A stretch of 64,000 bases of DNA from Sphingobacterium humi. GTDB lineage: Bacteria > Bacteroidota > Bacteroidia > Sphingobacteriales > Sphingobacteriaceae. Below the pieces are notes generated by a model. It did not search any database. It was not told the DNA's origin and worked only from the letters and a program-made list of their open reading frames with translations. The first letter of the stretch is position 1. Each line of letters opens with the position of its first letter. Location: positions 16,983 to 80,982 of the forward strand of contig NZ_WSQA01000018.1 of assembly GCF_009768885.1 (NCBI RefSeq), in the 5' to 3' direction. Position numbers and translations under genes: made by a program. This document shows, one piece after another, positions 8,041-18,003 of the stretch.

Positions 8041-9291
8041 TTAGGCAACTTGGAGCTTCTTAAAGTCGGTCTTTGCGAATTTGTTCTTCGCATAGTCCAA
8101 CGTAATCTGCAGATCCTTGTCGTTGCTTTGCTCTTTGCTGCTTGGTATCTCGAACATGGCGTCCAGCATGATCGCCTCGCAGATACTTCGCAAGCCACGA
8201 GCACCTAATTTAAATTCCCAAGCCTTGTCTACAATAAACTCATAGACGGCTTTGTCAAACTTCAGGTTTACACCTTCATATTCAAATAACTTTTTATATT
8301 GCTTCACCAAGGCGTTCTTAGGCTCGGTCAATATACTTAATAAGGTCTCTTTATCCAATGGGTTCAAATGCGTCAGCACAGGTAAACGACCGATCAATTC
8401 CGGAATCAATCCGAAGTTTTTCAAATCCTGCGGCGTAATATACTTATACAGGTTGTTTAAATCGATCTCTTGTTCCTCATCCGACATTTTGTAGCCCACA
8501 GTCTGTGTCCGCAAGCGGTTGGCGATTTTCTTCTGGATACCATCGAATGCACCACCACAGATAAATAAGATGTTGCTGGTGTTCACCGAGATCATCTTCT
8601 GATCCGGGTGCTTCCGGCCACCTTGCGGCGGAACATTGACGTTCGTTCCTTCTAAAATCTTCAATAAGGCCTGCTGCACCCCTTCGCCAGAAACATCTCT
8701 GGTAATGGATGGGTTATCGCTTTTGCGGGCAATCTTATCAATCTCATCGATGTAGATAATGCCACGCTCGGCTGCGGCAACATCATAGTCTGCAGCTTGC
8801 AATAAGCGGGTTAAAATACTCTCCACATCTTCCCCCACATAACCTGCTTCTGTCAACACCGTTGCATCTACAATACAAAAAGGAACATTTAAAATCTTGG
8901 CAACCGTTTTTGCCAATAAGGTTTTACCGGTTCCCGTTTCGCCAACAATAATTAAGTTCGATTTCTCAATCTCCGTTTCATCATTGTCAACGCGTTGGTT
9001 TAAACGCTTGTAGTGATTGTAAACCGCCACAGAAATTACTTTCTTAGCGTCATCCTGACCGATAACATATTGGTCTAAATGTTCTTTGATCTCTTTCGGG
9101 CGAATTAATTTCAAGGCTGTTTGCAGCGATTTATTCTTGCGTTGCTTCAGCTCCTCGGCCAAGATCTCTCCAGCTTGTTGAACACATCTGTCGCAGATAT
9201 GGGCACCATCGCCTGCAATAAGCATTTGGGCTTCATTCTTACTGATGCCACAAAAAGAGCAATGGATGTCTCTACTGTTCGATTTACTCAT
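8041..9291 (-). CDS. clpX: ATP-dependent Clp protease ATP-binding subunit ClpX
   Basis: The AAA+ unfoldase that feeds proteins to ClpP. The N-terminal zinc-binding domain has Cys11, Cys14, Cys33 and Cys36. Walker A GETGTGKT is near residue 117, Walker B IIYIDEIDKIA near 180, and the pore and sensor motifs (VSGEGVQQALLKILEG; GARGLRSICE) are in place. At 416 residues it is full length. It begins 5 bases after the clpP stop, so clpP-clpX form one operon. Confidence 0.97.
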   Translation of the reverse strand: MSKSNSRDIHCSFCGISKNEAQMLIAGDGAHICDRCVQQAGEILAEELKQRKNKSLQTALKLIRPKEIKEHLDQYVIGQDDAKKVISVAVYNHYKRLNQRVDNDETEIEKSNLIIVGETGTGKTLLAKTVAKILNVPFCIVDATVLTEAGYVGEDVESILTRLLQAADYDVAAAERGIIYIDEIDKIARKSDNPSITRDVSGEGVQQALLKILEGTNVNVPPQGGRKHPDQKMISVNTSNILFICGGAFDGIQKKIANRLRTQTVGYKMSDEEQEIDLNNLYKYITPQDLKNFGLIPELIGRLPVLTHLNPLDKETLLSILTEPKNALVKQYKKLFEYEGVNLKFDKAVYEFIVDKAWEFKLGARGLRSICEAIMLDAMFEIPSSKEQSNDKDLQITLDYAKNKFAKTDFKKLQVA

Positions 9292-9296
9292 TTTCT

Positions 9297-9995
9297 TTAT
9301 TTATTTTCCTTCTTGGGAAGCAATACCTCATCAATCATACCAAATTCTTTGGCTTCTAAGGCACGCATCCAGTAATCACGATCCGATGATTTTTCTACCC
9401 ATTCGTAAGATTGGCCAGAGTGCTCAGCAATAATCGTGTATAATTCTTCTTTCAATTTCAACATTTCACGTAGGTTGATCTCCATGTCAGAAGCCACCCC
9501 TTGTGCACCGCCTGAAGGCTGGTGAATCATGACGCGGGAGTGTCTCAAGGCTGCACGCTTTCCTTTAGCGCCGGCAACCAATAATACAGCACCCATGGAA
9601 GCAGCGATACCTGTACAAATGGTCGCTACATCGGGTGAAATGTACTGCATGGTATCATAAATACCTAAACCGGCATATACACTACCACCTGGTGAGTTAA
9701 TGTAGATTTGAATATCGCGTTGGGCATCGGTAGACTGTAAGAACAGCAACTGAGCTTGTACGATATTGGCAACCTGGTCATTGATGGCATCTCCTAAAAA
9801 GATAATGCGGTCCATCATCAAACGAGAAAAAACGTCCATTTGTGCTACATTTAACTGACGCTCCTCAATAATATAAGGGGTTAGGTTGGCAGGTACTTGT
9901 TGTTGTAGGCGAGAAATATAACCGTCTACATGTTGGCTACCGATTCTATGGTGCTTAATTGCGTACTTTCTAAATTCGTCTTTATTGATATCCAT
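9297..9995 (-). CDS. clpP: ATP-dependent Clp protease proteolytic subunit
   Basis: A serine protease that forms a tetradecameric chamber with ClpX or ClpC (both encoded in this window). The catalytic serine is Ser133 in GIAASMGAV and the histidine is His158 in MIHQPSGG; the aspartate follows near residue 205. The length, 232 residues, includes an N-terminal extension of about 30 residues before the mature core, likely removed as a propeptide. Its order before clpX is the usual one. Confidence 0.97.
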   Translation of the reverse strand: MDINKDEFRKYAIKHHRIGSQHVDGYISRLQQQVPANLTPYIIEERQLNVAQMDVFSRLMMDRIIFLGDAINDQVANIVQAQLLFLQSTDAQRDIQIYINSPGGSVYAGLGIYDTMQYISPDVATICTGIAASMGAVLLVAGAKGKRAALRHSRVMIHQPSGGAQGVASDMEINLREMLKLKEELYTIIAEHSGQSYEWVEKSSDRDYWMRALEAKEFGMIDEVLLPKKENK

Positions 9996-10053
9996 GTTGT
10001 ATTTCCTCTAATTTGACTTACTAATATAATACTAATTTTAAAATCTCCGATAG

Positions 10054-10509
10054 CTAGCGTTGGAATGTTGGTAAATCCTCCAAAAACTGATAACTACCGC
10101 TATCGAAATCTATCTTACAATAATGGTGCTCAATTCCATTACTGACTAAAAGTAGCGGAATTTTGTAAATACTGTTGTAATTGGCAATCTGATGGAAGGT
10201 TTTTTCGGTAATTTTGACAGTCGGTGCTTTAAATTCTGCCAAAAGAATACGCTCGCCATCGGTGTTATAAATTAATAAATCGCTACGTTTTTGCAGGGAA
10301 TTGAGAATTAAGCCGCCCTCGATTTTCATTAATGCTAAGGGGTATTTTTTCTCCTGATGTAAATACTGAACCCAATGTTGCCGAACCCACTCCTCCGGAG
10401 TAAGTAACAAATTCTTCTTCCGCAAGACATCAAAAATAAAATACTGGTCTTGTTTTTTACTGATCTTCGCCGGATAGGGAGGTAAGTTTAATGGGACTGG
10501 CCTAAACAT
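10054..10509 (-). CDS. Stand-alone HsdR N-terminal-like (PD-(D/E)xK) protein
   Basis: A 151-residue protein resembling the type I restriction enzyme R subunit N-terminal nuclease domain. The likely metal-binding core is Asp77 in KRSDLLIYN and Glu92/Lys94 in LLAEFKAP, an arrangement of the PD-(D/E)xK fold. There is no helicase, S or M subunit nearby, so it is not a working type I restriction system. It is a conserved Bacteroidota family commonly found next to holA, here divergently oriented, so a DNA-repair or replication role is a guess. It could also be catalytically active by itself. Confidence 0.75.
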   Translation of the reverse strand: MFRPVPLNLPPYPAKISKKQDQYFIFDVLRKKNLLLTPEEWVRQHWVQYLHQEKKYPLALMKIEGGLILNSLQKRSDLLIYNTDGERILLAEFKAPTVKITEKTFHQIANYNSIYKIPLLLVSNGIEHHYCKIDFDSGSYQFLEDLPTFQR

Positions 10510-10627
10510 TTACAAAAATACGAAAAATTATCCCCATTGGCAACGCGCCAACCGCAATTGGAATCGCTAAAATATATCCCCCGGCGCAGCAAGCGTTTCC
10601 TGCGTATTTTTTGTATTTTCGTAGGGC

Positions 10628-11635
10628 ATGAATACCTCTTCTATTTTAGCAGATATTAAAAAGAAAAAGCTCAGTCCTGTATACCTCTTACATGGGGAAG
10701 AGCCTTATTTTATCGATCTGATCGCCAATGCGATTGAAAGCCAGGTCTTGGAAGAAGCCCAAAAAGGCTTCGACCAATCTATTGTCTATGGCAAAGAAAC
10801 CGATTTTTCCACCCTCATCAGCATGGCCAAGCGCTATCCGATGCTAAGTGATCATCAGGTGATTATCGTCAAAGAGGCACAGAACCTAAAATGGAAAGAC
10901 GATGAACTTTTGTTAAAATACCTGGAACAGCCAACACCATCTACCGTGCTTGTCTTCGCCCATAAATATGGCAAATTTGATAAACGGAAGAAATCCTATA
11001 AAGCCATGGATAAGGTAGGCATCGTTTTAGAATCCAGTAAATTATACGAAGATAAGGTGGCCGGCTGGATCAATGAGCAGCTTTCGGCGGCAGGTAGAAA
11101 GATCCACCCGCAAGCCGCAGCCATGATGGCGGATTACTTAGGAACCGACCTTTCTAAAGTGGCCAATGAAATTGAAAAGCTGCTGCTTAATGTGGCGGCC
11201 AGCCAGGAAATAGGCCCCGCAGAAATAGAACGTAACATCGGGATCTCCAAAGATTTTAACGTCTTCGAATTAAATACGGCCCTGTCAAAACGAAATGCCG
11301 TCAAAGCCTTTCAAATCGTCAATTACTTCGCCGCGAATCCCAAGTCGAACCCTATTCCCGTGGTCATCGGTTCTTTAGGTACCTACTTCACCAAAATACT
11401 CAAGTATCATTACCTGCCCGATAAGGCCTCTGCGGTGGCAGCAAAAGCATTAGGGGTACATCCTTTCTTTGTGAAAGAATATGAATTTGCAGCCCGGAAC
11501 TTCAACCGCCGCAAAACCTTCGAAATCATTCACCTGATCAAGGAATATGATTTAAAATCCAAAGGGATGAATGTTGGCCAGCTCACCAGCGCGGGCGATT
11601 TAATGAGCGAGCTCATCTATAAAATTCTAAACTAA
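10628..11635 (+). CDS. holA: DNA polymerase III subunit delta
   Basis: The delta subunit of the clamp loader opens the sliding clamp during DNA replication. The protein (335 aa) begins with SPVYLLHGEEPYFIDLIANAI, the typical start of the delta AAA+-like domain, and has a degenerate nucleotide site as usual for delta. The middle domain (VAGWINEQLSAAGRKIHPQAAAMMADYLGTDLSKVANEIEKL) and the C-terminal collar domain (IPVVIGSLGTYFTKILKY) follow in order. It starts 118 bp from the divergent HsdR-N-like gene. Confidence 0.93.
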   Translation: MNTSSILADIKKKKLSPVYLLHGEEPYFIDLIANAIESQVLEEAQKGFDQSIVYGKETDFSTLISMAKRYPMLSDHQVIIVKEAQNLKWKDDELLLKYLEQPTPSTVLVFAHKYGKFDKRKKSYKAMDKVGIVLESSKLYEDKVAGWINEQLSAAGRKIHPQAAAMMADYLGTDLSKVANEIEKLLLNVAASQEIGPAEIERNIGISKDFNVFELNTALSKRNAVKAFQIVNYFAANPKSNPIPVVIGSLGTYFTKILKYHYLPDKASAVAAKALGVHPFFVKEYEFAARNFNRRKTFEIIHLIKEYDLKSKGMNVGQLTSAGDLMSELIYKILN

Positions 11636-11641
11636 GCACAC

Positions 11642-12211
11642 ATGTTCAAACGATTTTTACCGCTCTTGTTGCTTCCATTTTGTTATACGCCTTCGGCACA
11701 AGCGCAACAGTCCTATTACACCCTGCTTCAAGGTGGTGGGCAATTAGGCGTCCTTAACCCCGGCAATGACGGCACCTTCAATGGCTATACCCTACATTTT
11801 ATTTTTGGACGTAATTTTGATGAGAAGGCTTTCCTAGGCTTCGGACTTGGCAATGAAACCCTACGTGGCGACTATAGTAAGGCAGCAAGCGCCGAGGCGG
11901 AAGCAAGAACCTATGGCTATGATCGAAACTTGTTCCCTATATTTATCGATGCCCGATTGCCTTTTGCTGATTTCGGCGCCGCATCCCGCATCGGGGCACT
12001 GGCCAACGCCGGTTATTCGGTGAAGCTAGGGGCCGTTTATGATAAAGGGCCTTTGGCTAAAATAGGCTTCTTCTATTTACATGATAATATGAAACGCAGT
12101 AACTTCACCGTCTCTGCAAGTTATGCCTATCAGCAGCTCAATTATGGTGCCTTTCACGAACGCATGAATCACCAGAGTATTCAGCTTGCGGTCGGTTTAA
12201 TGTTAAAATAA
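11642..12211 (+). CDS. Predicted outer-membrane beta-barrel protein, unknown function
   Basis: A 189-residue protein with an N-terminal signal peptide (MFKRFLPLLLLPFCYTPSAQAQ, cleavage after about residue 21). The rest is made of alternating polar and aromatic residues with many glycines (FNGYTLHFIFGRNF, FLGFGLGNETLRGDY, SIQLAVGLMLK), the pattern of a small eight-strand barrel, and it ends in a strand with a terminal lysine. It starts 6 bases after holA and is probably cotranscribed. I do not recognise a specific family or function. Confidence 0.7.
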   Translation: MFKRFLPLLLLPFCYTPSAQAQQSYYTLLQGGGQLGVLNPGNDGTFNGYTLHFIFGRNFDEKAFLGFGLGNETLRGDYSKAASAEAEARTYGYDRNLFPIFIDARLPFADFGAASRIGALANAGYSVKLGAVYDKGPLAKIGFFYLHDNMKRSNFTVSASYAYQQLNYGAFHERMNHQSIQLAVGLMLK

Positions 12212-12228
12212 AAAACCCACATCATAAG

Positions 12229-12258
12229 AAAAGGCTATCCCATCGGATAGCCTTTTCT
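12229..12258. terminator. Bidirectional terminator between convergent operons
   Basis: AAAAGGCTATCC (12229-12240) pairs with GGATAGCCTTTT (12245-12256) around CATC. It separates the beta-barrel gene from the efflux operon. Confidence 0.85.
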
Positions 12259-12279
12259 TGTTATATAAACCTAAATCCC

Positions 12280-15200
12280 TTAATGGGCACTTAGGTTTTT
12301 CTTTTTCTCTTCGTCGAAATTTGCTTCCAACTCCGCTAGTTTTTTCTTTCCGTAGGCCAATCGGGTAATCACCACGAATAGCACCGGAACGATAAAGATT
12401 GCTAAGAAGGTTGCTGCGGTCATCCCGCCGAATACCGTCCAACCGATGGTTTGACGGGAGATAGCACCCGCACCGGTGGAAAGCATCAATGGAATAATAC
12501 CTAAGATAAAGGCTAGGGATGTCATGATAATCGGACGCAGACGCAGTTTAACTGCATCGATGGTCGCATCCAAAAGGTTCATCCCGATATCCACCCGTTC
12601 TTTGGCAAATTCCACAATCAAAATCGCATTCTTCGCCGCCAAACCAATAATAGTTACCAAACCAATCTGCGCATAGATGTTATTATCCAAGGCCGGGATT
12701 AAGGTTAAGGCCAAGATCGCCCCGAATACCCCTAATGGTACTGATAATAGAATTGAGAATGGAACCGACCAGCTTTCATATAAGGAAGCGAGGAGTAAGA
12801 ACACGAACAAGATACAGAGCGCAAAGATCTGAATGGTTTTACTGCCCGATTGTTTTTCTTGTAAAGATAGACCGGAGAACTCGTACGAGTAGCCATCAGT
12901 CAGGGTCTGCGCAGCCACTTCTTCCAATGCCGCAATGGCATCACCCGAAGAATAACCTGGCGCCGCTTCACCTGAAATCTGAATCGCACGGAAGATGTTA
13001 AAGTGGTTGATAATCGATGGGTTGGTAATCAAATCGTATTTAATCAAATTACTAACCGGCACCGGTTGTCCTTTCACATTCTTCACATAGAGTTTGTTCA
13101 AGTCTTCAATATGCATCCGGTAGGAGGTATCTGCCTGGGTCACCACACGGAAGTTACGGCCGTATTTGGTAAAGTCGTTCACATAGCTGGAACCCATATA
13201 GGCTGAAATCGTACTGTAGATATTATTCAAAGGTACCCCCATGCGTTTAGCCATTTCACGGTCTACATTTAATTTGTAGTTCGGTGAATTACTGTTGAAT
13301 AGGGTATAGGCCATGCCGATTTCCGGACGCTGATTGGCCGCCATCAAGAACTTGCCGATCATGCCTTCAAACTGCTTGATATCTACCGTTTGGTTATCCT
13401 GGATTTCCATGGTGAAACCACCCGATGATCCTAAACCTGGAATTGGTGGCGGTGTTGCCGCAATAACGTTCGCTTTGGTATAGCCTCGGTATTTACCCAT
13501 AATGGCACCTGTAATATCGCTTGCTGTTTTCGAGCGCTGATCCCAAGGATATAGGGAAACAAAGAGTGAAGCCCCGTTAGGTTTTGCTGAACGGTTCAAT
13601 AAGTTCATCCCGTTAATGGCCGTCACATATTGAATTTCTGGGAAAGTCTTGCGTAAGTCTTCCGACAGTTCCATCAGCACTTCTTCCGTACGCGCACTGG
13701 AAGCACCTTCCGGTAAGTTTACACCCATAAAGAAGATACCCGCATCCTCGGTCGGAATAAACCCGGTTTTCTTGCTGTTAAACATCAAACCAGTTCCTAC
13801 GAAAATACAAACCAAGATAATCAGGGCCAATGGCGCCGCTTTAATCGCTTTTTTAACCCCGTTAGAATACCGGTAGGTCACCTTATCGAACCATACGTTA
13901 AAGAAGTAGAAAAATTTATTTAAGCCTCTGGAGTTTTTATGAATTTCCGAAGGTTTCAACATCAAAGAACAAAGGGCTGGCGTTAAGGAAAGGGCAATAA
14001 AAGCCGATAGCATAACGGATACCGCAATGGTAATCGCAAATTGCTGATACAATTGCCCCACCATACCTGGAATAAAGCCTACCGGAACGAATACCGCCGC
14101 CAAGATTAAGGCAATCGCAATAACCGGCGCCGTAATATCTTTCATGGCCAGGCGTGTTGCTTCCTTGGCATCCATCTTATAATGGTCGATGTAATGCTGC
14201 ACGGCCTCCACCACCACAATGGCATCATCCACCACAATACCGATGGCCAGCACGAAGGCCAGCATCGTTAAGTTATTGATCGAGAAACCAAAGAGGGTAA
14301 AGAAAATGAACGTACCGACAATGGAAACCGGAATCGCTAATAAAGGAATCAAGGTTGCTCTCCAGCTCTGTAAGAAGAAGAACACCACCAAAGTTACCAA
14401 AATTAGAGCCTCTATAAGCGTATGGATTACCGAAGAAATGGAAGCATTCACCACCGATACGGTTTCGTAAGCAACCACATAATCTACCCCTTTAGGGAAA
14501 GATTTCTTCAATTGTTCCAAGGCAGCATAGATACCTTCGGCTGTTTCCACCGCATTTCCACCTGGAGTCTGCGATATCATCATCCCTGAAGTTACCTGTC
14601 CGTTTACTTTGGTAGTAATACCGTAGTTGAATTGTCCCAACTCTACGCGGGCCACATCTTTTAACAATAAGATGGAACCATCGGTATTGGTTTTTACCAC
14701 AATATTTTCAAAGTCTTCCACCTCTTCCAAGTCGGAGTCTAAGATAATCGGGTATTCAAATACCTGCGCATTTTCCTGCGGACGTGCACCTACGGAACCA
14801 CCGGCCATACGGGAGTTCTGCTCGTTAATGGCTTGGCTCACATCGGCTGGCGTTAAGCCTACGTTGGTCAACTTATTGGCATCTAACCATACACGCATGG
14901 CGAAGGGCTGCCCGAAGGCCTGCACATCACCCACACCTTTCACACGCAATAAGGCGTCTTTCAGGTATAAGTTCACGTAGTTGGCCAAGAAGTTGGCATC
15001 CCGGGAACCGTCAGGTGAGGTCAGGGAAATCATCATTAAGATATCCGTGTTCACCTTCCTGGTGGTTACCCCTAAACGGCGTACCGCTTCCGGAAGCACA
15101 GGCTCCGCAATACTCACGCGGTTTTGCACATCCAGGGTGGCAATATCAATATCGGTACCTACTTCAAAGGTCACGGTAATCCGCGATCCCCCGTCGGAGG

Positions 15201-15450
15201 TACTGTTTGAACTCATATAAATCATCCCCGGGGTACCGTTAATCTGACTCTCAATCGGGGTGGTTACTGTTTTTTCTACGGTTTGCGCATCGGCCCCGGT
15301 ATAATTGGCCATTACCGATACCGTAGGTGGCGCAATATTGGGGTACTGACTAATAGGTAAGGTCGTGATGGAAATCGCTCCAATGATCGTAATCAATATG
15401 GAGATGACCATCGCGGTTACCGGTCGTTTTATAAATACTTCTGAAATCAT
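12280..15450 (-). CDS. RND multidrug efflux permease (HAE1/AcrB family)
   Basis: A 1056-residue proton-driven inner-membrane pump. It starts with MISEVFIKRPVTAMVISILI, the typical first helix, and shows two repeats of periplasmic pore domains with 12 membrane helices. The proton-relay helix 4 contains LAIGIVVDDAIVVVEAV near residues 400-416 with paired aspartates, and the second-half counterpart is GLAAKNAILIVEFAKERVD. It is the last gene of a TetR-TolC-adaptor-permease operon. Substrates cannot be predicted from the sequence. Unlike the permease at 58099 it has no outer-membrane extension. Confidence 0.95.
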   Translation of the reverse strand: MISEVFIKRPVTAMVISILITIIGAISITTLPISQYPNIAPPTVSVMANYTGADAQTVEKTVTTPIESQINGTPGMIYMSSNSTSDGGSRITVTFEVGTDIDIATLDVQNRVSIAEPVLPEAVRRLGVTTRKVNTDILMMISLTSPDGSRDANFLANYVNLYLKDALLRVKGVGDVQAFGQPFAMRVWLDANKLTNVGLTPADVSQAINEQNSRMAGGSVGARPQENAQVFEYPIILDSDLEEVEDFENIVVKTNTDGSILLLKDVARVELGQFNYGITTKVNGQVTSGMMISQTPGGNAVETAEGIYAALEQLKKSFPKGVDYVVAYETVSVVNASISSVIHTLIEALILVTLVVFFFLQSWRATLIPLLAIPVSIVGTFIFFTLFGFSINNLTMLAFVLAIGIVVDDAIVVVEAVQHYIDHYKMDAKEATRLAMKDITAPVIAIALILAAVFVPVGFIPGMVGQLYQQFAITIAVSVMLSAFIALSLTPALCSLMLKPSEIHKNSRGLNKFFYFFNVWFDKVTYRYSNGVKKAIKAAPLALIILVCIFVGTGLMFNSKKTGFIPTEDAGIFFMGVNLPEGASSARTEEVLMELSEDLRKTFPEIQYVTAINGMNLLNRSAKPNGASLFVSLYPWDQRSKTASDITGAIMGKYRGYTKANVIAATPPPIPGLGSSGGFTMEIQDNQTVDIKQFEGMIGKFLMAANQRPEIGMAYTLFNSNSPNYKLNVDREMAKRMGVPLNNIYSTISAYMGSSYVNDFTKYGRNFRVVTQADTSYRMHIEDLNKLYVKNVKGQPVPVSNLIKYDLITNPSIINHFNIFRAIQISGEAAPGYSSGDAIAALEEVAAQTLTDGYSYEFSGLSLQEKQSGSKTIQIFALCILFVFLLLASLYESWSVPFSILLSVPLGVFGAILALTLIPALDNNIYAQIGLVTIIGLAAKNAILIVEFAKERVDIGMNLLDATIDAVKLRLRPIIMTSLAFILGIIPLMLSTGAGAISRQTIGWTVFGGMTAATFLAIFIVPVLFVVITRLAYGKKKLAELEANFDEEKKKNLSAH

Positions 15451-15482
15451 TAGCTATGGAATAAATGAGGATCTCGCAATTA

Positions 15483-16634
15483 TTATTTTTTCTGTGGATT
15501 ATTTGCCGGATTAGCTGCGGCGTTATTTTCAACGATTTTGGCACCTTGTTTCAAGGCTGCAACGCCGTCTACAACAATACGCTCGCCTGCTTGTAGGCCT
15601 TGGGTTACCACTACTTTATCACCCAATTTCTGACCCAGTTTCACCTGTTTCAAATCCACGGTACTGCTATCGTTCACGGTGTATACCGAGAAGGTTCCTA
15701 ATTGTTCGAAAATCGCACGGTAAGGAATCACCATTTCTTCGTGCGCGGTGGTGCTTTTCACGTTTAAGGTTAAGTTTAAGCCTGCACGTAAGGTGTTAGC
15801 CGGGTTATCAAAGGAGGCACGCACCTTCAAGGTTCCTGTTTGTGGGTCTACAGCACGGTCCATGGTCGAAATACGGCCTAAGCTACCATAGGTGCTCCCA
15901 TCTGGCAAGGTCAGGTTAATTTCTGTGGATGATTTACCGGTTTGCAGGTTGCTGAATTCGCCGATTTCTTTTTCATTGATCTGGAATTCAACCGCAATAG
16001 GGTTGGTGGAAGATACCGTGTTCAATAGGGTAGAACCTGCGCTCACTAAGGCTCCTGTACGCACTTGTGAAATACCGATGTTTCCGGCAAACGGAGCAAC
16101 AATAACGGCTCTGTTCAAGTTTGTTCTTGCCGTCGTTAAGGCTGCTTCTGCTGCTTGAACCTGTGCTTTCTGATTGTTTACATCGGTGAACGCATAATCT
16201 AAGGTTTGTTTCGCAATCGCGTCTTGATCGGCTAATTTCTGATAGCGTTGTAAGTCTTTCTCTACGCGGGCCAAATTCGCACGTGCAATTTCCAGATTTG
16301 CACGTGCTTGGTCTACTGCAGCAGAATAACGTACGCGATCGATCTCGTACAAGCGTTGACCTTTGCTCACATAGGCACCATCGGCAACATAAATATTGGT
16401 AATATATCCGGTTACTTCAGCACGGATTTCGGTTTCTTGCAAGGGAACAACATTGGCCGGATAGGCGCGGATGCCTGTCACCACTTCTTGCCCAACTTGG
16501 GCCGTGGTTACAGGAACGGCTGCGGCTTGCATATGTGCTGCTGCACCTTGCTTGCCAGCCTCTTTATTGCCGCATGACTGCAGCAACAATCCTGTTCCTA
16601 AAAGTAAAGCTGTAACTAAGTGATTCGTATTCAT
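15483..16634 (-). CDS. RND efflux periplasmic adaptor (membrane fusion protein)
   Basis: A 383-residue lipoprotein adaptor linking the permease to the outer-membrane channel. The lipobox is LLLQSC with Cys21. The lipoyl/barrel-sandwich halves are at about residues 65-105 (ETEIRAEVTGYITNIYVADG, GAYVSKGQRLYEID) and 185-210 (IVAPFAGNIGISQV), flanking an alpha-helical hairpin rich in Ala, Gln and Arg. Beta-barrel and membrane-proximal domains follow. The gene lies 32 bp before the permease gene and 30 bp after the TolC-like gene. Confidence 0.93.
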   Translation of the reverse strand: MNTNHLVTALLLGTGLLLQSCGNKEAGKQGAAAHMQAAAVPVTTAQVGQEVVTGIRAYPANVVPLQETEIRAEVTGYITNIYVADGAYVSKGQRLYEIDRVRYSAAVDQARANLEIARANLARVEKDLQRYQKLADQDAIAKQTLDYAFTDVNNQKAQVQAAEAALTTARTNLNRAVIVAPFAGNIGISQVRTGALVSAGSTLLNTVSSTNPIAVEFQINEKEIGEFSNLQTGKSSTEINLTLPDGSTYGSLGRISTMDRAVDPQTGTLKVRASFDNPANTLRAGLNLTLNVKSTTAHEEMVIPYRAIFEQLGTFSVYTVNDSSTVDLKQVKLGQKLGDKVVVTQGLQAGERIVVDGVAALKQGAKIVENNAAANPANNPQKK

Positions 16635-16664
16635 TATGTCGTGGATTTCTATGTATGTGGTTGA

Positions 16665-17996
16665 TTAATTCTTAATTTCTACAGTGCCTAAGGCTTTCTG
16701 GATGTCCAGTTTGCTTGATAATACCGCGTATAGGGCATTTAAATAATTCAATTGCGAAGTTTTTAAGTCGGTTTCCGCAGTCATCAGTTCCAGGTATGTT
16801 TTTACCCCGGCGTCGTATTGCAACTTAATGGTGTTGTATACTTCCTCGGATAGACTCATGTTTTCTTTCGCATTGCGCCATTCATTCATGTTGGCGCGGT
16901 AACCGGCCATGGCAGCGGAATATTGCGCACCAATTTGGTTCTCCAAGTTTTCGATGTCCAGGGCAATTCTTGCTTCCTGTAATTCAGATTTGCGCACCTC
17001 TTGAATGCGTTTTGTGCCTTGGAAAATAGGAATGGTTAAACTTAAACCTACTCCTGAGTTTGGAATATTATCTTTAAATAAATCGCCAAATTCATTGTTA
17101 CGGTAGTTCAGGGCGTAGTTGGCAAAGGCGCCTAAACGTGGTAGGTAGTTCCATTTTTGGTACTGCGTATTCAATTTTTGAATGTTCTGCAAGTTCTCCA
17201 ATTGCTTAATCTCTACCCGGTTGGCATATTGTAAAATCTCTGTCGTGTCCAATAAGATATTGGATTCCATATTCTGATTCTCGAAAGAAAGGGAAATCGC
17301 GTTCCCAGCATTCATGCCCAAGAGGGTTTTTAAGTAATCGTATTTATACTTACGGAACTCACTTGCCGTTTTTAACTCCGCATTGGCATTGTTTAGGGAG
17401 ATCTGCGCCCTTTTATAATCTGTTTTATCCACCAAGCCGGTTTCATAGCGCGCATTGGCTTCGGTATACTGTCTTTTTAAACGGGTGATATTCTCGTTAA
17501 TGATGTTGATCTGTTCCTCACTGGTCAGAATATCGTAATAGGCCTTGCTGACATCAACGATGGTGTTGATGCGGGTATCTTCTACGTTTAAGTTATTTTG
17601 CTGACGGATATATTGTGCCGCACGGGAAGCCTGAAATAAACCCGGATTAATAATGGCTTGTTCTGCTTGAAACACCATACTGGCGGTGTTTTTTTGCCCC
17701 ATCGGGATATTGCTGCCATTCATGTTAATGGTTGGCACCTGAATATTATGGGTATAGTTACCGGAAGCATTTAATTGCGGATACCAGCCGGATAAGGCCG
17801 AAGCAATCTCCCGTTCGCCGATTTCTTGATCTATTTGTGCTTGTTTCAGTTCAATCTTATTGCTCAACGCATAGTTAATCAGCTCATCCAAGGTTGCGTT
17901 GCTGTTCAAGTTGGGGGCTTGTTGTGCCTGGCTGATCCCGAGGCTCAAGCAGCCAAGGGATAGGAATGTCATCATTTCCTTAATTCGTAATCTCAT
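16665..17996 (-). CDS. TolC-family outer-membrane efflux protein
   Basis: A 443-residue outer-membrane channel subunit with signal peptide (about residues 1-25, ending SQAQQ) and no lipobox, so it is not a lipoprotein, unlike the fused factor at 58099. Long amphipathic helices with two repeats typical of TolC are seen: LDELINYALSNKIELKQAQID near residue 37 and VYNTIKLQYDAGVKTYLELMTAETDL near 385. It is the second gene of the operon, only 7 bp from the TetR gene, so the regulator and pump are cotranscribed. Confidence 0.92.
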   Translation of the reverse strand: MRLRIKEMMTFLSLGCLSLGISQAQQAPNLNSNATLDELINYALSNKIELKQAQIDQEIGEREIASALSGWYPQLNASGNYTHNIQVPTINMNGSNIPMGQKNTASMVFQAEQAIINPGLFQASRAAQYIRQQNNLNVEDTRINTIVDVSKAYYDILTSEEQINIINENITRLKRQYTEANARYETGLVDKTDYKRAQISLNNANAELKTASEFRKYKYDYLKTLLGMNAGNAISLSFENQNMESNILLDTTEILQYANRVEIKQLENLQNIQKLNTQYQKWNYLPRLGAFANYALNYRNNEFGDLFKDNIPNSGVGLSLTIPIFQGTKRIQEVRKSELQEARIALDIENLENQIGAQYSAAMAGYRANMNEWRNAKENMSLSEEVYNTIKLQYDAGVKTYLELMTAETDLKTSQLNYLNALYAVLSSKLDIQKALGTVEIKN

Positions 17997-18003
17997 GTTT
18001 CTT

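Noticed and set aside
10054..10509. A type I restriction-modification locus
   Set aside because: There is no helicase, specificity or methyltransferase subunit nearby; only a nuclease-like domain is present.
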